In this document: piece after piece, positions 20,373-33,400 of the stretch
How positions within the stretch are numbered: the first letter of the stretch is position 1
Layout: each line of letters begins with the position of its first letter
Assembly: GCA_911728455.2 (NCBI GenBank)
Contig: OU452231.1
Span: 13,296,838-13,360,837 of the forward strand
DNA from: Marthasterias glacialis
Lineage: Eukaryota; Echinodermata; Asteroidea; Forcipulatida; Asteriidae
Length of the DNA stretch: 64,000 nucleotides
Direction of reading: 5' to 3'
The notes under the pieces: generated by a model
The model's input: only the letters and a program-made list of their open reading frames with translations
Databases searched by the model: none
Told to the model about the DNA's origin: nothing
Made by a program: the position numbers and the translations under genes

Positions 20373-22448
20373 CTTGCAACGTCTAGATTATGCTCCGATT
20401 TAAGCGAAATATGTCTTTGTAAGTGGGGTATGAAAAATTTTCTATAAACGTGTCGCTCCACAACGTGTCTGTGATCAGCTGTGTGTTCACCACACATACG
20501 TCAGTCAAGTCTGAATGGCATTGAATGGGGGGAAAACGTGCCTTAAAAATTAAAGTATAAATACTGCCACCAAGAGGTGAATGATTGTCCAGCTGATTGT
20601 AAATAAAACAAGCGTTTGAGTTCTCAGAACACCACCGTCCTGTTGTTTTCAGAACCACCTTACCACCACAACTCATTTTAATACAGAGTTTTATGTACAT
20701 GGTGTCCCCGCAAATCCCACTAGATTGTATTCCCGCCATGATCATTTTCAAATTATACTTTGAAAACTGGCCTCCATTATTAGCTTGCGCTAGTCTCGGA
20801 AGGACCGGTGAGGCCCGTCTCCATCAGTAGAACTTCAGGCCGTGAAGCTGGTGTGAGTCAGCGACTCTTGCCTTTCGCTTCTCTTGCACTGAATGAATTC
20901 CAACAATAGACCTAAATCGACAAAATACCGTCCACACTTACTATCGTCTCTATTATGTGTTCAATTTTTCACCAGTTTTCATGAAATAAAACGTAGTTTT
21001 GTAATATTAATCTAGCATGACTGGTGAATCGCTACATTTGCAGGTTGGTCAGTAGCGAAATTATTAAGTAAATTTTTAGGGGGCATAAGCAGGGGGGTAT
21101 CATTTTTTCTTGGGGTAACGTCTGGTCAATTAAAACTGTATTTGCGTTTACTTTGATTTCTTTTTAGTTAACTAGTCTACGCATTAATAGTAATAAAAGT
21201 ATGCCCTTTTTCGGCGCGCTGATTATGGTCCGTTTACTACTTTTTATAAGATAATCTGGTGTGGGGGTAAAAACAAATACATTGTCTGCGCGTATAGGAA
21301 TAGTTTTAAAACATTGAGTAGACCTAGGCCTGCTCATTAATTTGTTACATTTTTTATTGATATTAATCTCAAAGTAGGGCACCGGGGGATGGGGTTGGCG
21401 TGACTACTGTATTTGAGTTGCATGGTCCGATTTTCGCCGAAAGAACATTGTTTTAAGAATGATTTCTACGGACGAATTTCGACAGATGATTTAGTGTTTC
21501 AAAACGAAAAGTGTACAAAAAAACGTTTGCATATGTCACGGATAATGCACAAAATACATGTAACATGCAAAATTGTACATGGCTGATAGACGTGAGATAA
21601 AAGACGCGGCTGCCCCCCCCCCCCCCCCCCGTGGAACATCTTTCTTCATCTTTCCCCTGTTTGCCCCCTGCCACCCCTTGGACACCGTGAATTTGGCCAA
21701 TTTTAACTAAAATTCCCCCCTCTAGAAATATCTGTGACTCCCCCCCCCCCCTTTGTCCTCCTGCAAAAAAAAAAAAGATTCTGGCTACGCCACTGCAGGG
21801 AGGGGCAGTGCAGCACGTTCTATCAAAATCCAGTCATAACTTGGGCCCCAATGTAAGGTATAAAACAAAATAAAGACAAGGAAATAGCTCGGTCATCTGT
21901 GAAGTTCGAATCCATACACTCAGCCGCTCATGACTTAAAAAATTCATGTAAGCCCTACCAACAAATTAAAAAAACAAAAAAAACAAAAAAAACTCCTATT
22001 TATTTTTCTTCTTTTTCTTGTTTTATTACTTTACTCCATTTATGTAACGTTTTTTTAGTGTAAATCATCATTGAACTTATCATTTTTCCGGATATTATTG
22101 TTAATGTATTAAAACTACCATTGGCCAACTTCAGCTTGTGGTAAACCAAAAGTTCATGAAAACTTAGGGTTTTATTTTATCGCAAGATCAGTTACACTCA
22201 TCCTGATATTTTCCAAACCTGGGTAATTAATAATATTTGCAGCAAATATTCTTCATAATTTTTGATAATACTATTGCACCAAATTTCAATGGTGTTAAAT
22301 ACGTCAATTTGTTTCCTGTAACTATTTTTCGCCGTGTAGTTTTCCTACCCTAATGTTTTGCATAATGTAAGTTTTGTACAAATAAATACGAAGTAAATGT
22401 ATTGATAAATTACAATGTAGTAGTAAACGAGAGGTTGCAAGAAGCTGC
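20373..22448. other. Intergenic: PGM3 promoter side and repeats
   Basis: This spacer holds the 5' flank of PGM3 and the 3' flank of the gene at 22529. No further exon is seen. The segment 21050-21390 resembles 32230-32545 (AAGATAATCTG..GTG, AAATACATT(G/A)TCTG), so it is a dispersed repeat. C-rich and A-rich runs lie at 21614-21630 and 21740-21776. No convincing TATA box could be assigned. Confidence 0.6.
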
Positions 22449-22462
22449 TTTATTGGTTTATT
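22449..22462 (-). terminator. Polyadenylation signals of the 22529-25230 gene
   Basis: Two AATAAA hexamers on the minus strand (22462-22457 and 22454-22449) lie about 70-80 bases after the stop codon. This is a suitable place for cleavage and polyadenylation. Confidence 0.6.
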
Positions 22463-22528
22463 AATTTGATAATTATGGGCACGAAAAAGCATCTGAAAAA
22501 TGAGTATTGTGAGGCTGAAATGCAGTTT

Positions 22529-24644
22529 CTACAGGCAGTTGCACATCTTCTCAACTGCCTTGGGTGGTATTTCTTCGGCCTGTCCCTCCTCTTCTCTGCC
22601 TGGTAAGTTGACGTCAATTTCCTCTTGGGTTGACGCCCCAGGTTCTGAACGACCTTCCTCGGTGCTTTCATCGGTCTTCTTGCTCGTTTCGGTTGCGTCT
22701 GTCTTCCGGCTTTTCGGTTTGGCTGTCTTATGAAGGAGTTCGCCTCCCCCTACACGTTCGTAGTAGCCGAGTTTATTGAAGAAAGGAGAGCCCATCGTGT
22801 CGTCATTCTCTTCTGCCACCTCCCCGGGTTTCATTCCGTCGGCAAATCTCACCCGAGTCTGACAGGCATCGGTGTTGGTCTCATCCTTACTGGGTGAAAG
22901 TCCAAGATTTGAGGTGGAGGCCTTGTTTTCCTTCAAGAAGGCAGAGGGACTGAATGTATCTTCGTCCCCGCCCGTTTCTTGAACAGGCTGGTAGATGACT
23001 TCATCGATTTCACGTTGGGCCTGGTGCTCTTTTTGCTCCCGGATTTCAGCGTATAGGATCTCTTGGTTCTCCTGATCGCTTGTAATATGAGGTACCCACT
23101 GATCTGCATCGTGGAACAAATCCTCAGAGCTGTCGACACCGAAGTTTTTCGATGTTTGGGTGGCAACTGAGCGCCCAGCACTGACAACAACAGGTACGGG
23201 TTTGTAATAACTTGCACTCCGGTTGACCTCCTTTTCATCCTCGGGTAGGTGGATTGGGGTATCTTGTTTGAAAGCGATGTCATCAGGGACTGACACGAAC
23301 TGCCCGGTGCTCACCATTTTTCGATAGACGTCCACCATCATGTTGTCGGCATAGTGCATCAAGGCGTTGTAGGGTTTCTTACCGGTATACTTAGGCAGCA
23401 CACGTCGCAGATCGCGATGAATTCCGTAAGTGTAGTTGGTACCAGAATTTAGCCCAAGGCCGCCCATGTACTCGATGGCACTTTTGTCTTGTTGTTTGGT
23501 AGACTGGGAGGAGATTGCTTTACTGCGCGAGTCTTCTTTGAAACCATCCATAGGACCTTCTGGTTCTTGCCTCTCCAACATGGCAGCAAAAGTACGGTCC
23601 CTGGTGTCTCGTGTGTCACTGTGAACATCTTGTTGGTTCTCGTATGCGAATGCAATTGGGGTCTCTGCAACACGGGGTAGATTGGCATCCCGCTGTTTTG
23701 GTATGGCTTTCTGCGAGGAGCTCTTTCCTTGGGAGCGGTTAATGAGTGAAGCTATGAAGTCAAAATCCTTGTTCTCGACTTCTTCTTCAGCCATGGCAAA
23801 TCTTATTGCATCGAACATGTTCATCATGGCGTCACGGGAGCGAGATGTCAGGAACTTCGGAAGTACCTTCTTCATCTCAGCTCTTCTGGAGTACGTGTAG
23901 CTGGAGTTGAGGAAGGTTCCGGCCCCTTTGGTCTTGCTGGATCCTTTTGAAGAAGAAGTGACTGCTCGAGCTCGAGGGGTTTTGTTAGAAGTAATTTCAG
24001 ACCTGAAATTGCTGAAGTCAGATTCATCATAAAAAGCATCTTGTAGCAACTCTACCTTGTCTGGAAGAACTTTGGCTACAGGGCGTCCAACTGGTGCAGC
24101 GACCACCTCAACATCTCCACTCGTAGCCCACTCCGCGGCACACATCAGAGCCTTGACATTATGTGACACGCTGTACCTCCTCAGCGAAGCTTTGTGGGCC
24201 TTTCTCAGTGCATATGTGTTGGCTGTGGTCTGCGACTCTCCATCGGTGTTGGCGTGTCGATAGTATACCTGATTTCGCCGGTCTGATGCCGGCTTGTTGC
24301 CGGTAGTTCCACGGCTACCTCCAGCTTGAGTATTAGTCCTCTTGGTAGAAACCCTGGGCTTCTCCTCAGCAACCTGTGAGGCAAGCTCCTTGACTTTAGC
24401 AGGAGTTATACCCACACTTCCCAGCTTTTTACCAGAGGACACCTTTCTGCTATTTTCCTTGAAGTGACGCCTGGCAATTTTCAAAATATGCTCCACGATG
24501 AGGCGGGCCTGATGGAGTAATGTTGCCTCATTCACAGTGGGAATACCAACGGCCTGTTTTTTCGTACGAGAAACGTTCTTGTCTTCCTTGGGTTGTTGGT
24601 AGAGAGAGTTTTGGGGAAGCTGTGCAATCCTTTGAAGCAACCGC
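22529..24644 (-). CDS. Unknown 737-residue protein, coding exon 2 (main exon)
   Basis: A 2.1-kb open exon covering residues 33-737. The acceptor is CTCTTTTTCACAG, so the in-frame ATG at 24679 just upstream lies in the intron and is not the start. The stop is TAG at 22531-22529. Confidence 0.9.
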
Positions 24645-25230
24645 CTGTGAAAAAGAGGTAAAGAAGAAACCCATGGCAAATCTCTTCTCTAAGTTCATTC
24701 AATGAGTGACACCCTGTCAATTCAAAGGGGGTTCATTAGAAACGGGCTTGACTCAAGCAAAAACAAGTATATCAATTAGGAAATGGTTGCTTATTCACGT
24801 GTAAAAGTGCGGCAATACTAAATGAGCTCATGCCTTATTCACATAGTAAAAATAATATTGAACTTTTGTTTTTGCCATTCAAACTGGTAAATCAGTCAAC
24901 CGGGAGCTGGCTCTTTATTCACACATTAAAGGTAAATCAATCGGGAACTCCAAGGTGTATCAATAGTGAACCAGAACGTTGATCCTTATTATTTCATTTG
25001 GAAATTAATACAAAAGGGAAATGGAAAGAAGGAACTAACTTTACAGTGATGGAAGTACTTGGCCCAAACGAACACTAATTCATATAAAATGTTGAACTGA
25101 AATAATAAAAAGAACAAAATATGGGTAATCACTTTTCAATCCTCTTTACGACTTCATCGATGAGGAAATCGATGTCCTGAGGAGTCCCACATAGTTGTCC
25201 CTTTTCAAATCTATCCAAAAGCTCACTCAT
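22529..25230 (-). CDS. Unrecognised 737-residue protein with three related motifs (2 exons)
   Basis: Exon 1 (25230-25133) and exon 2 (24644-22529) join in phase to give 737 residues. The start is MSELLDRFEKGQLCG; an in-frame TAA upstream with no other ATG between supports it. I do not recognise the family. The protein is hydrophilic, with no signal peptide or membrane segment. An N-terminal part (about 1-90) looks helical. A motif of the form YxY..R....(R/K)(R/K)VLPK........A(M/L)M...D appears at about 279-317 (YTYSRRAEMKKVLPKFL) and 434-476 (YTYGIHRDLRRVLPKYTG), with a weaker third copy at about 174-206 (YALRKAHKASLRRY). The C-terminal half is acidic and Ser/Thr-rich, as in disordered regions. 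It ends in the cysteine pair CNCL. The long uninterrupted frame and clean splice junction make it a real gene. Its function is unknown. Confidence 0.88.
25133..25230 (-). CDS. Unknown 737-residue protein, coding exon 1
   Basis: Encodes MSELLDRFEKGQLCGTPQ and on to IDEVVKRIE (residues 1-32 plus two bases). The donor is GAAAA|GTGATT. Joined to exon 2 it reads KRIEKRLLQRIAQLPQ, a continuous amphipathic-looking stretch. Confidence 0.82.
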
Positions 25231-28028
25231 CTTATTAGAATTACCAAGGCTGGTCTGCCGGATGGCATTCGCGAGATCTGTGAATTAGAGTATTATAAAG
25301 ATAAACGTTGTTCAGTGTACAAGTGTAATGCAAGCGGCTGCACTCTTGCTGGGACTATAACTTGCATTGGGCCTTGCCGAATTGGCGGCTATTATGGCTA
25401 TGGAGAAGCAGCCTTATCCGAGTCAAGATGATGCGCTCAAGTACGTTCTTAGCAACAGTCGCAACCACAGACATAAAGAACCCATAGACGGACAGTAGGG
25501 GGCGCCAAACTGTAATTTTGTACTTTCTCAAACCGTGGGCGGAAGTGAATAACGTCGCGCCTTTTTGCACACTTTTACGCGAAGTCTAAAAGAAGTGCTA
25601 CCACTTCAAAGGGAAATTCGCTTAATTTAAATGAGATTCACATGTAGAGTAATTTGTAAAAGAGCATATGAACTTAAGGAAACCCCCAGAATAAAGAAAT
25701 CCATCAGATAATTTTATTTAGGTCTAAAAAGAAAGATTTTCGATCTCCTTTCGAAATATCAAAGGTCCAGAAAGAAACAGTATACTTTTCGTGAAAAGTT
25801 GCCCTCTGCAACCGTATGCCTTACCCTTCACCCATAGACGAAGTATTCCTCCATGAGTCAAGGTATCGCCCATAACAGATCAAAAATGTTTCAACTCTCA
25901 GAAAAAGTTATTTTTACAGCTGGAAAGTCGTGTCACTTTATTTAATAATCCAAGACTGAAACAAAATCGCCCGAATTTCATGGTCCACCGTGCGTACGCG
26001 TTTGCGTTGCTCTCTGTGGGCGTTACATCGAGTACATTGCAAACGTGTATGTAGCTGCGCGTCACAAAACGCGCATATGCCGTTGCGCATACGCCCGGGC
26101 AAGTGTATGACGAACGTCTTCTGCTTTAGAGATGATATTTTTCCACGGATTTGGCAAATTTTAATCTGTCAGTGTCACTGAGAGTCGGCTGAGAAAGTGA
26201 AAATATTGTAAAAAAAATTCAATGGATATCAGTGTAGTGTTTTGATAATCTGACATCCGATCTCCTCTCTCTTCCCCCAGCTCTTCATATTAAAACAATT
26301 GGGATTTTTTCCCTTGTCAGAAAATAAATCTTAACTAGATGCAGCCCCCGAGCAACATTAAGTTTTGCTACATTTATATAATTATTGTATCAATTTATAA
26401 CAAAAAACAACACTGCGCTGTGTACGTGTTCAGTAGTCTAGTGTTGTGCGAGGTCGTATCGCTATCGCATAAACTAGAGTACAAGAATGCTACCGCAGTA
26501 GGCAAAAGCAAGCCAAATGAACTTTGAAGATCAATACACGCCACACTGGTCGCTGGATCCTATATTAGCCTCATAATGATGTTAGAACAACAATTGACAC
26601 TGGGAGAGGAAAACTTACTACATGTATTAAACAAGAACAAAAGATTACATGGTACGTGGTTTTTTTCTTTTTTCTGACACATGGATGGGATGGTCACCAT
26701 AGAAATTTCGTGCACGGCCACGGCTGTATGTTACAAAGCCTTACTTTTAAGCATGGCTGTAGTTTCTTTGTTCAGAAATACTTAAAAATCTATCTAAACT
26801 TGCATTGTTTGTATCCATTTTAATACTACAGCCAAAAGTAATGCTAAATCGCTATGCTGTGTACGTGTGCTGCAAGTACTCCTTGGTGCGGTACCGGTCA
26901 GTTTTCCGGGCATACTGCGGCGCTCACACCCAGGGGCCGGGCTTGCGATCACGGTCCATTGAGTAATACGCGAACGTAACCTAGCCCAATGCTCTCAACG
27001 ATTGAGTAACAAACTACCTTAAAATGATGTTTGACAATGAATTGTGTATTAATGAATAACAAGAATTGGATGTCCTAAGGATTGATATCTATGAATAAAT
27101 GTCACCGGGTTCTTTAGTTCTTGTTAGATAAACTATCCCAAAATGGGTTGAAACAGCGACGGTTTGACCATGACTAAGTGCGCACTTTACGTAGAGCCTA
27201 TCCGTATCATTTTACTAATGCTTCGAAATCTAAACATTTACCATCACTTTTTAAAAACAAGACAATGCAAAAGTGAGAAAAATTATCTAGTTATTGATTT
27301 ATTACTGTTTTGAAGTTAATTGGTGATTTTTTAAACCCTAAAACAGAAATTTTATATCGTCCTCTCCCATCTTTGCCATTGCTTTACACGTTATTTCAAT
27401 AATAAGTTTGCCCACGGTTTGGGGTACAATCTGGTGCCGTCACAATTACGGTACCCAAGCGGTGTTATCTTAGCACGCAAACAACATGGTAGATGTCAAA
27501 GACAAGAAATAACCTGACAATCCAACACACATGACATATATTATTAATAGAAAAAAAAACTGAGAAAGTTTAATCTCAATCAGACGATCATTGGAGCCAC
27601 GAGAAAATTGTGAAGAAACATTATGCCTACTGTTTTCAAAGATCGGATTTTAGACTCTAATTACTTTTACTCCTTTCATGATTTCACAAAAACTACTACT
27701 AGCATTCCAAGCAAAACTGTTTGCAAGGAGAGGTTTTCCACCACGACCATCTTTATGCCATGCAAGTTTGTCAACATCTGTGAAAATGTTTATGTTCACT
27801 GTACCAATGTTGTGCCCACCCGTTTAATGGCAGGGTATACCTTTGGTGCTTGGAGCCGTACGTTTGTTTCAATCCTACATAAAACTAACCTCTGAAAATT
27901 TTGTTTTAAGATCTGTTCTTGAGATATCGGCGAAAATCTGGAGAGGTTATTTCCACGCAGAAGGATCTGAAAATGCTGAAACTGCATGTTTTTCAGTACG
28001 TGAAAATGGTTTCATGCCTGAAGCCTTT

Positions 28029-28200
28029 CTCAGATTCAAATATTTTAGCGAGAAATATCCTCTTTCTCAAAAACTACGTTACTTCAAAAGGAGTCGTTTC
28101 TCACAATATCAACAGCTCTCCGTTGCTCCTTACCAAGAGAGTTTTTATGGTCATTTATTTTGGGAGTAGCCTAACTACCAAAGTATCCCCTGCCTAAGGG
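28029..28200 (+). repeat. Dispersed repeat, copy 2
   Basis: It is in the same orientation as 1-185, with long identical words such as TCTCAGATTCAAATATTTTA and GTTTTTATGGTCATT. The lead-in at 27900-28028 may be part of the same element. Confidence 0.8.
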
Positions 28201-28872
28201 TGATGTAACTACTATTCTATATGTACGGTACATGTACTTACTTTGTCGACGAGTCATTGTTAAAGGACCTTTTAGAATCAAAGCTTTGTATGTGGAAAAG
28301 ACGAAATCTCCCCGTAGTTCCCACTCCTTTCTAACTCGGCCGCTAATTTGTCAATCGTTTTACGTCCACGTATGTCAACCTACACTACCATCTGATGCTG
28401 CTCATCTGGTGGTCGCATTTTCCGTGACTGAACATTGTTGCTATGATGATTGTGGGTGAACGCACTGCTGCGTGTGCGCGTTACTATACGCCCGTTCTGC
28501 GTCACAGCTTATATTCTATAATGATTGTTACGCAAAAGACGCATGCCGCACCCGAATGTGTGCAACGTGAGTAATCTTTTTTTTCTCGAAGACTCTAAAG
28601 AACGTAGCCGACCTTTCACACAAGGTAGCCTTTCACACAAGAACGAGTCAAATAAAAATCCCACTTGGCTAATTTTTAGTCTTTTTGAAGTTTTATTAAG
28701 CAACACACGGTACATAACTTGACTGCACTCAACCTCAATGACTTTATACTCCTTTAAAAAAGAAAACATACAGCAACCAAAACTGGGTGGGGGTTTGCGC
28801 TGACTCCAGCTTGCAATAAAAACTTCCAACAAAAAAGTGAAAATCTTGAGGCAGTTATATCAAATTTATTCA

Positions 28873-29001
28873 CCGATGGGAGAATTTGAGAAGATAGCGG
28901 GCGTCCCACAGAACGGTTCTTTTCCATTGTTCTCAGTGATGAAAAAAATGGAAAAAGGATCGGTCTGTGGGACGCCCCCTATCGTCTCAAAAGTCTCCCA
29001 A
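28873..29001. repeat. Hairpin element GGGCGTCCCACAGA
   Basis: The left arm (GATAGCGGGCGTCCCACAGA, TTCTTTTCCATT) is the near inverse of the right arm (AATGGAAAAAGGATC, TCTGTGGGACGCCCCCTATC). The arms are about 55 bp around a loop of about 16 bases. Confidence 0.85.
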
Positions 29002-29879
29002 TTGTCAACTCTAATAATCGCTCCCAGTGCTTTTTTTTGTTTACCCATTGACTGCTAATAATTAGATTTTAACGTTTAACGTTAAAATATAATTAATATC
29101 AGTCACGGGCAAACAAACTATTTTTTTGCAAGTTTTCATTAAAACTTGGCCTTGTTTGCCTTTTGAATTATTGGTTTTTAAGCTGCATTTGACCTTGTTT
29201 AAATGCAGTTGCTTTAAAGCCTGGCTAAAATAAATAAATAGATAAATTAACAAAACCGTGTTTTGTGAAGTTGTTCACATTATATTACTTAGATTGATGT
29301 CTATCCCTTAAGTGTTTCCCTAAGTGTTTTATAAAATTATTTTTTAGCATGTAATACGCTAGCTATGTCTGCCCTGTATGTCTGTTTGTCGGGCGAGATG
29401 TGTCTGTCTGGCTTTTTTCTCCGAGGTGGTACCGGTAGGCTGGTTGGCAGGCCTCTTAAACTTGGGGTGGGTGGAGCGTGGTCCGACCCAGAGCACGTTT
29501 ACATTGTTTTTTATTAGGTCATCCAAGGCCGAAGGTCAGCTATAGAGGTCACTTTCTAAAGTTGCTTGGATTGGGCCTAAACTTGGTGGAAAACATCACC
29601 ATACCTTGCAGGAAAAAATAGTGAGCGCTATGAGTCGCCCATCGGGTGTGCATATTATTATTATTACTTTTAATAGCGGTATTATTCGAGCGCTTTGTTC
29701 CACCAACCAACCCCACCAGGATTTATCTCTTTTTACCACCATCTGTTATTTCATCTGTAAGACCCAATACCAGTACAAAAAATAATGCGCAATGTATATA
29801 CAAAATAAGTCATCGCGCCCACTGTAAATAACAAGGACTTAATATACAATAAAGATTGCTTTTTGTATAATATGCATAT

Positions 29880-30060
29880 TTTTTTAACCTATACACCGAT
29901 GTGTGTTAAGCACTTGTATACTCAGTACATTCCCGAGTCCTGTGGGGAAAAAAATCACAGGCATTTTTCCGTGGGTGGGATTTGTGTTTACCGGACTCGA
30001 GAAAGTACCGAGTGTACAGTGCTTAACACATATCGGTGTATGGGTAAGCAAATTACAAAT
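29880..30060. repeat. SINE C-related palindrome
   Basis: ACCTATACACCGATGTGTGT at the left and ACACATATCGGTGTATGGGT at the right are inverse, and CTCAGTACATTCCCGAGTCC pairs with CGGACTCGAGAAAGTACCGAG. The ends match the tail of SINE family C (2885-3060, 53280-53480). Confidence 0.7.
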
Positions 30061-30301
30061 AGTATTCTTTATCCCCCATGCAAAAAATTAAAATCTATCA
30101 TAACTTACATTTTTCAAAAGGTGTTTTTAATTATTTTTTTGAATAATCAAAGCAAAAATATATCCAGTGAAATCCATTGATATTGAGCATATAGAAGCCA
30201 ACACTGACGTTCTAATAACCCAATGCAAATAATAGTTTGCAATATTACTCACAGTTTTGAGAAGTCTTTTGTCCCAGATATTGTGAATGGATTTTTTTTC
30301 T

Positions 30302-30474
30302 CTATGAATCATAACTTTGCTGGGATTTATGTACGTTTCTGCAACACCACAAACCACGTGACTGCATTTGTCGACGGACCGGAATAAAAATATATATCGC
30401 TGAACAGCAAACGAAGCTTGTGCCTACCACAATGAGGCTGACTACGTAGTTACCAGTGACGTCATATAAACCAC
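30302..30474 (-). CDS. SLC16-like coding exon 6 (last)
   Basis: Encodes residues 444-500: GGLYDVTGNYVVSLIVVG, the last helix, then a basic cytoplasmic tail ending in QQSYDS and TAG. The acceptor is TTCATTATGCAG. The GGLYDxTGxY motif is characteristic of the MCT C-terminus. Confidence 0.92.
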
Positions 30475-33400
30475 CTGCATAATGAAAAACACACAAAAAG
30501 TGGGTATGTTTTGTGCAATTCGTTTGAAAATGAAGTCACCACCTCGTCACTTTCGCAACCACAGACGAGGACCTTCATATTGCTGACACAAGCCGCAGCG
30601 ATCAACCCAGTGGTTAGACCTTTCTTTTGCAACGTCACAGCCCGAGTTTTTGCCAACCAAGATGGATAAACTACGGGGAGCCATCAATGCAAAGCAAAAA
30701 CAGATAATCACAGTTTGCAAAAATGTTACACAAATATTCACAGATTTTTTAGAATTTGTTGGAAACAAACAAATCAATAATGGGATGTATTTTCTTTAAA
30801 CAGAAAGTTTGCAAAAATGTTGAATTTGGTCACAACGTCTGTCAACAAGACTTGAATGTTTAGCTACATTTGGCCGTCCACGCCAATCAGCGCGGTTTGT
30901 TTATCAACACTAGAAAGGTCTATTGCTGGGTAGGGGATCTGTAGACTGGTCCCCTGTCTTTATCCGCAAGAATAAAGGCAGGCACTGGGCCGATTTCACA
31001 AAGAGCTACTGATCTTAAAGATGCATTGTCCGATTTTAGGCCGAGTTGACGGTAAAAAAATAGAAAAGTGTATCAATCTTAAATGCTAAGCAAAGTGTGA
31101 CGTCCAATACAAATCACTACGGTAACTCATCTTAAGATGAATCTTCTTTTTTCTTTACGTGCAAGCACTTTTTTATTTCACATTTAGAGCACTCCCAAGT
31201 ATAATACTTCAGATGAATCTTAAGATGAATCTTAGTGCTTTGTAAAATTGAACCCTCTGGTCTTACAAAACCAATGGTTTAATTGGATTTACACGTATGC
31301 AAATGACGTACAACTACCAGACGTGATGGCACTAGTGATCAGCGTGTGAGCATTGTGGGGCGCGAGGTCAAAGGTATATCTGGCAGGAAGCTGCTAGATC
31401 TAAAGGCCGGCACCTGGCGTTATTCACCAGTCTCGAAGTTTGACGTCAGATGTGCTAATGGCCATGTGCCTTTTTTAGACGCTCCAAATCCAACCCCTGT
31501 TATCGGTCGAATTTAGAACGATTCGAAAACAATTGTTTTTAGAGAAACAACAACAAAAGTAAAAGAAAACATACCGTATATAAATCATATATTGTATTAT
31601 CATATAATAATAAGGTCCGGTTTGAATCGAAAGCTGAGACCACCACCCCTACTAGTTATTATCATATCTGCATAGGCCCTACAACATTTCTGGCAGTAGG
31701 CCTATTGTTCACTTGCACTGACAGAACTTCAAACTGAAAAGACATTAAATCGTTTTTGTCGATGCCAGTCAAGACAATCCTAGCCACTTGCTGAATAATG
31801 TTCATTGTGAAAAATGGTTCACACGGAAATAATGCAAGAAGTGCATAACATAAAGCATATGCGATAAGAGATTGACAGGAAACGAAAGTCGGGGATTGCA
31901 TGACTCAAAATCACACACCGCGAGCACAAAACAAAGATTGCGCACCTTCCCAAACCCTGGGGAACTTTCACTTTTAGTTATATAAGTACAACAGTAACGG
32001 CACAGAGGAAGGGCATGTAAAGGGTAACTCCACCCTTACCCCAACCAGACTTGCTCTATATTCAATTTCTTATCCCGCAGTAAACGTATATCCAGGATCA
32101 TTGAGCCGTAGTGGAGTAATTAACCTTTGATCAAATGCAGCGAAAATTGACCTCATCAGCAAAAAAAACGGGCAGAAGCCCCAGTCCTGATCCCCGCTAT
32201 ACAGCGGCGAAACTAGGGTAAAACTTTTGAGGGGTACACAGGCCCGGGGATGTACCATTTTTTTCTCTATAAGGGTGGGGGGGGGGAACTTCTGACCAGT
32301 TTTGCTGTAGTTTCAGATTGCAGTTTCCCTAAACAAGCCCCTTTGCCCTTTTCAGTGTTCTTGGATATGTCGTTTACTATTTTCTCTTTAAAGATAATCT
32401 GACGTGAGGTAAAACCAAATACATTATCTGTGTATACAAAAAAACAATTAAAAACATTGAAATTACCACATAAAAGCTTATATAATAAATTAATTTTTTA
32501 ATCTCGAAAGTCAATATTTCATATGGGGGGGCACTATAGAAGGGGGCACGTTGGGGGCACGTGCCCCCCCCCCTCTTTAGTTACGCCACAAACTTAAGAT
32601 ATACGGGGGTTTCTCCTGATACAACAGTTTGACTCACTTCATTTAACATAAACATCGTCTGCATTGACACGGATCCACGTCAATGACTACCAGACCCATT
32701 TCCAAGTCAATACGTATCAGTTATTTGGGACCCACAGTGACCACAGGTATCCACTTGTAACGGTGGGTTTCCAGGTCATTATTGGACCCCAAAACGTTTC
32801 AAGTTTGCTTTGAAATGGGTCTTTTCCTCAAAGGGAACAGAGGATACCAGTTGGTTTTTGATCCGGGACATTTTAGGATGGAATATGGAGGAAAGTGGCG
32901 ACGCCACTGCTGTTAGTAAACTCAAGACACCACCAATGATGGAAGGGGACATTGTGGGGCGTCCGCCATCGTGCCCAACGCAAGCCAAATGTCTTGATAG
33001 TCCATCGATGATGATGCCTTTTTGAGTGTGTACAAACAAACTGTGTAATGGCCGCGAGAAATCGAGAAATAAAGAAAAACGTTAGAAATTCCCGACAAGT
33101 TGGAAAAGGCCCTTGCGGCTTCGCCACCCGTCGTGCGCGCTGACTTGGTTGGTCTTCGCTGCAGTGGCTTCGCGGCTACACAGATGCCTAAAAGCCACGA
33201 AGGCCTTGACGAAAAGCTAGACACAGCCTAACATAGGCCCTTCTCGAAACCACGGCTCGGACATTGGCTCCGTTAGTAATTTAGAATAAGTGTCTTTATG
33301 GGCTTCAAACAGGCGGACAGAGCCAAGCCACAGCCGCAGCTGCTGCCCAAGCCGTTATTTCGAAAAGGGCAATTACCTGATATAGGAGCACAGAGCAACG

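Larger units (their letters stand above)
25231..30301. other. Intergenic stretch, mostly without recognisable genes
   Basis: No exon with family signal was found. It holds the repeat at 28029-28200, a hairpin at 28873-29001, a SINE C-like palindrome at 29880-30060 and CG-rich palindromic patches near 25985-26105. The 90-residue ORF at 27623-27895 and neighbouring ORFs overlap a dispersed repeat region and have no recognised domain. Confidence 0.55.

Noticed and set aside
24532-24720. In-frame upstream ATG at 24679 as the start of the unknown protein
   Set aside because: A pyrimidine-rich acceptor (CTCTTTTTCACAG) lies just inside it, and exon 1 at 25230-25133 joins in phase with a better start.
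25985-26110. CG-rich patch as a promoter CpG island
   Set aside because: It is short, palindromic and far from any start codon on the correct side. It looks like a repeat end.
32779-33224. Four overlapping minus-strand ORFs as a candidate last exon of the SLC16-like gene
   Set aside because: The region contains a MITE arm, and none of the frames continues the MCT fold. The exon at 30474-30302 gives the expected GGLYDVTGNY ending in phase.
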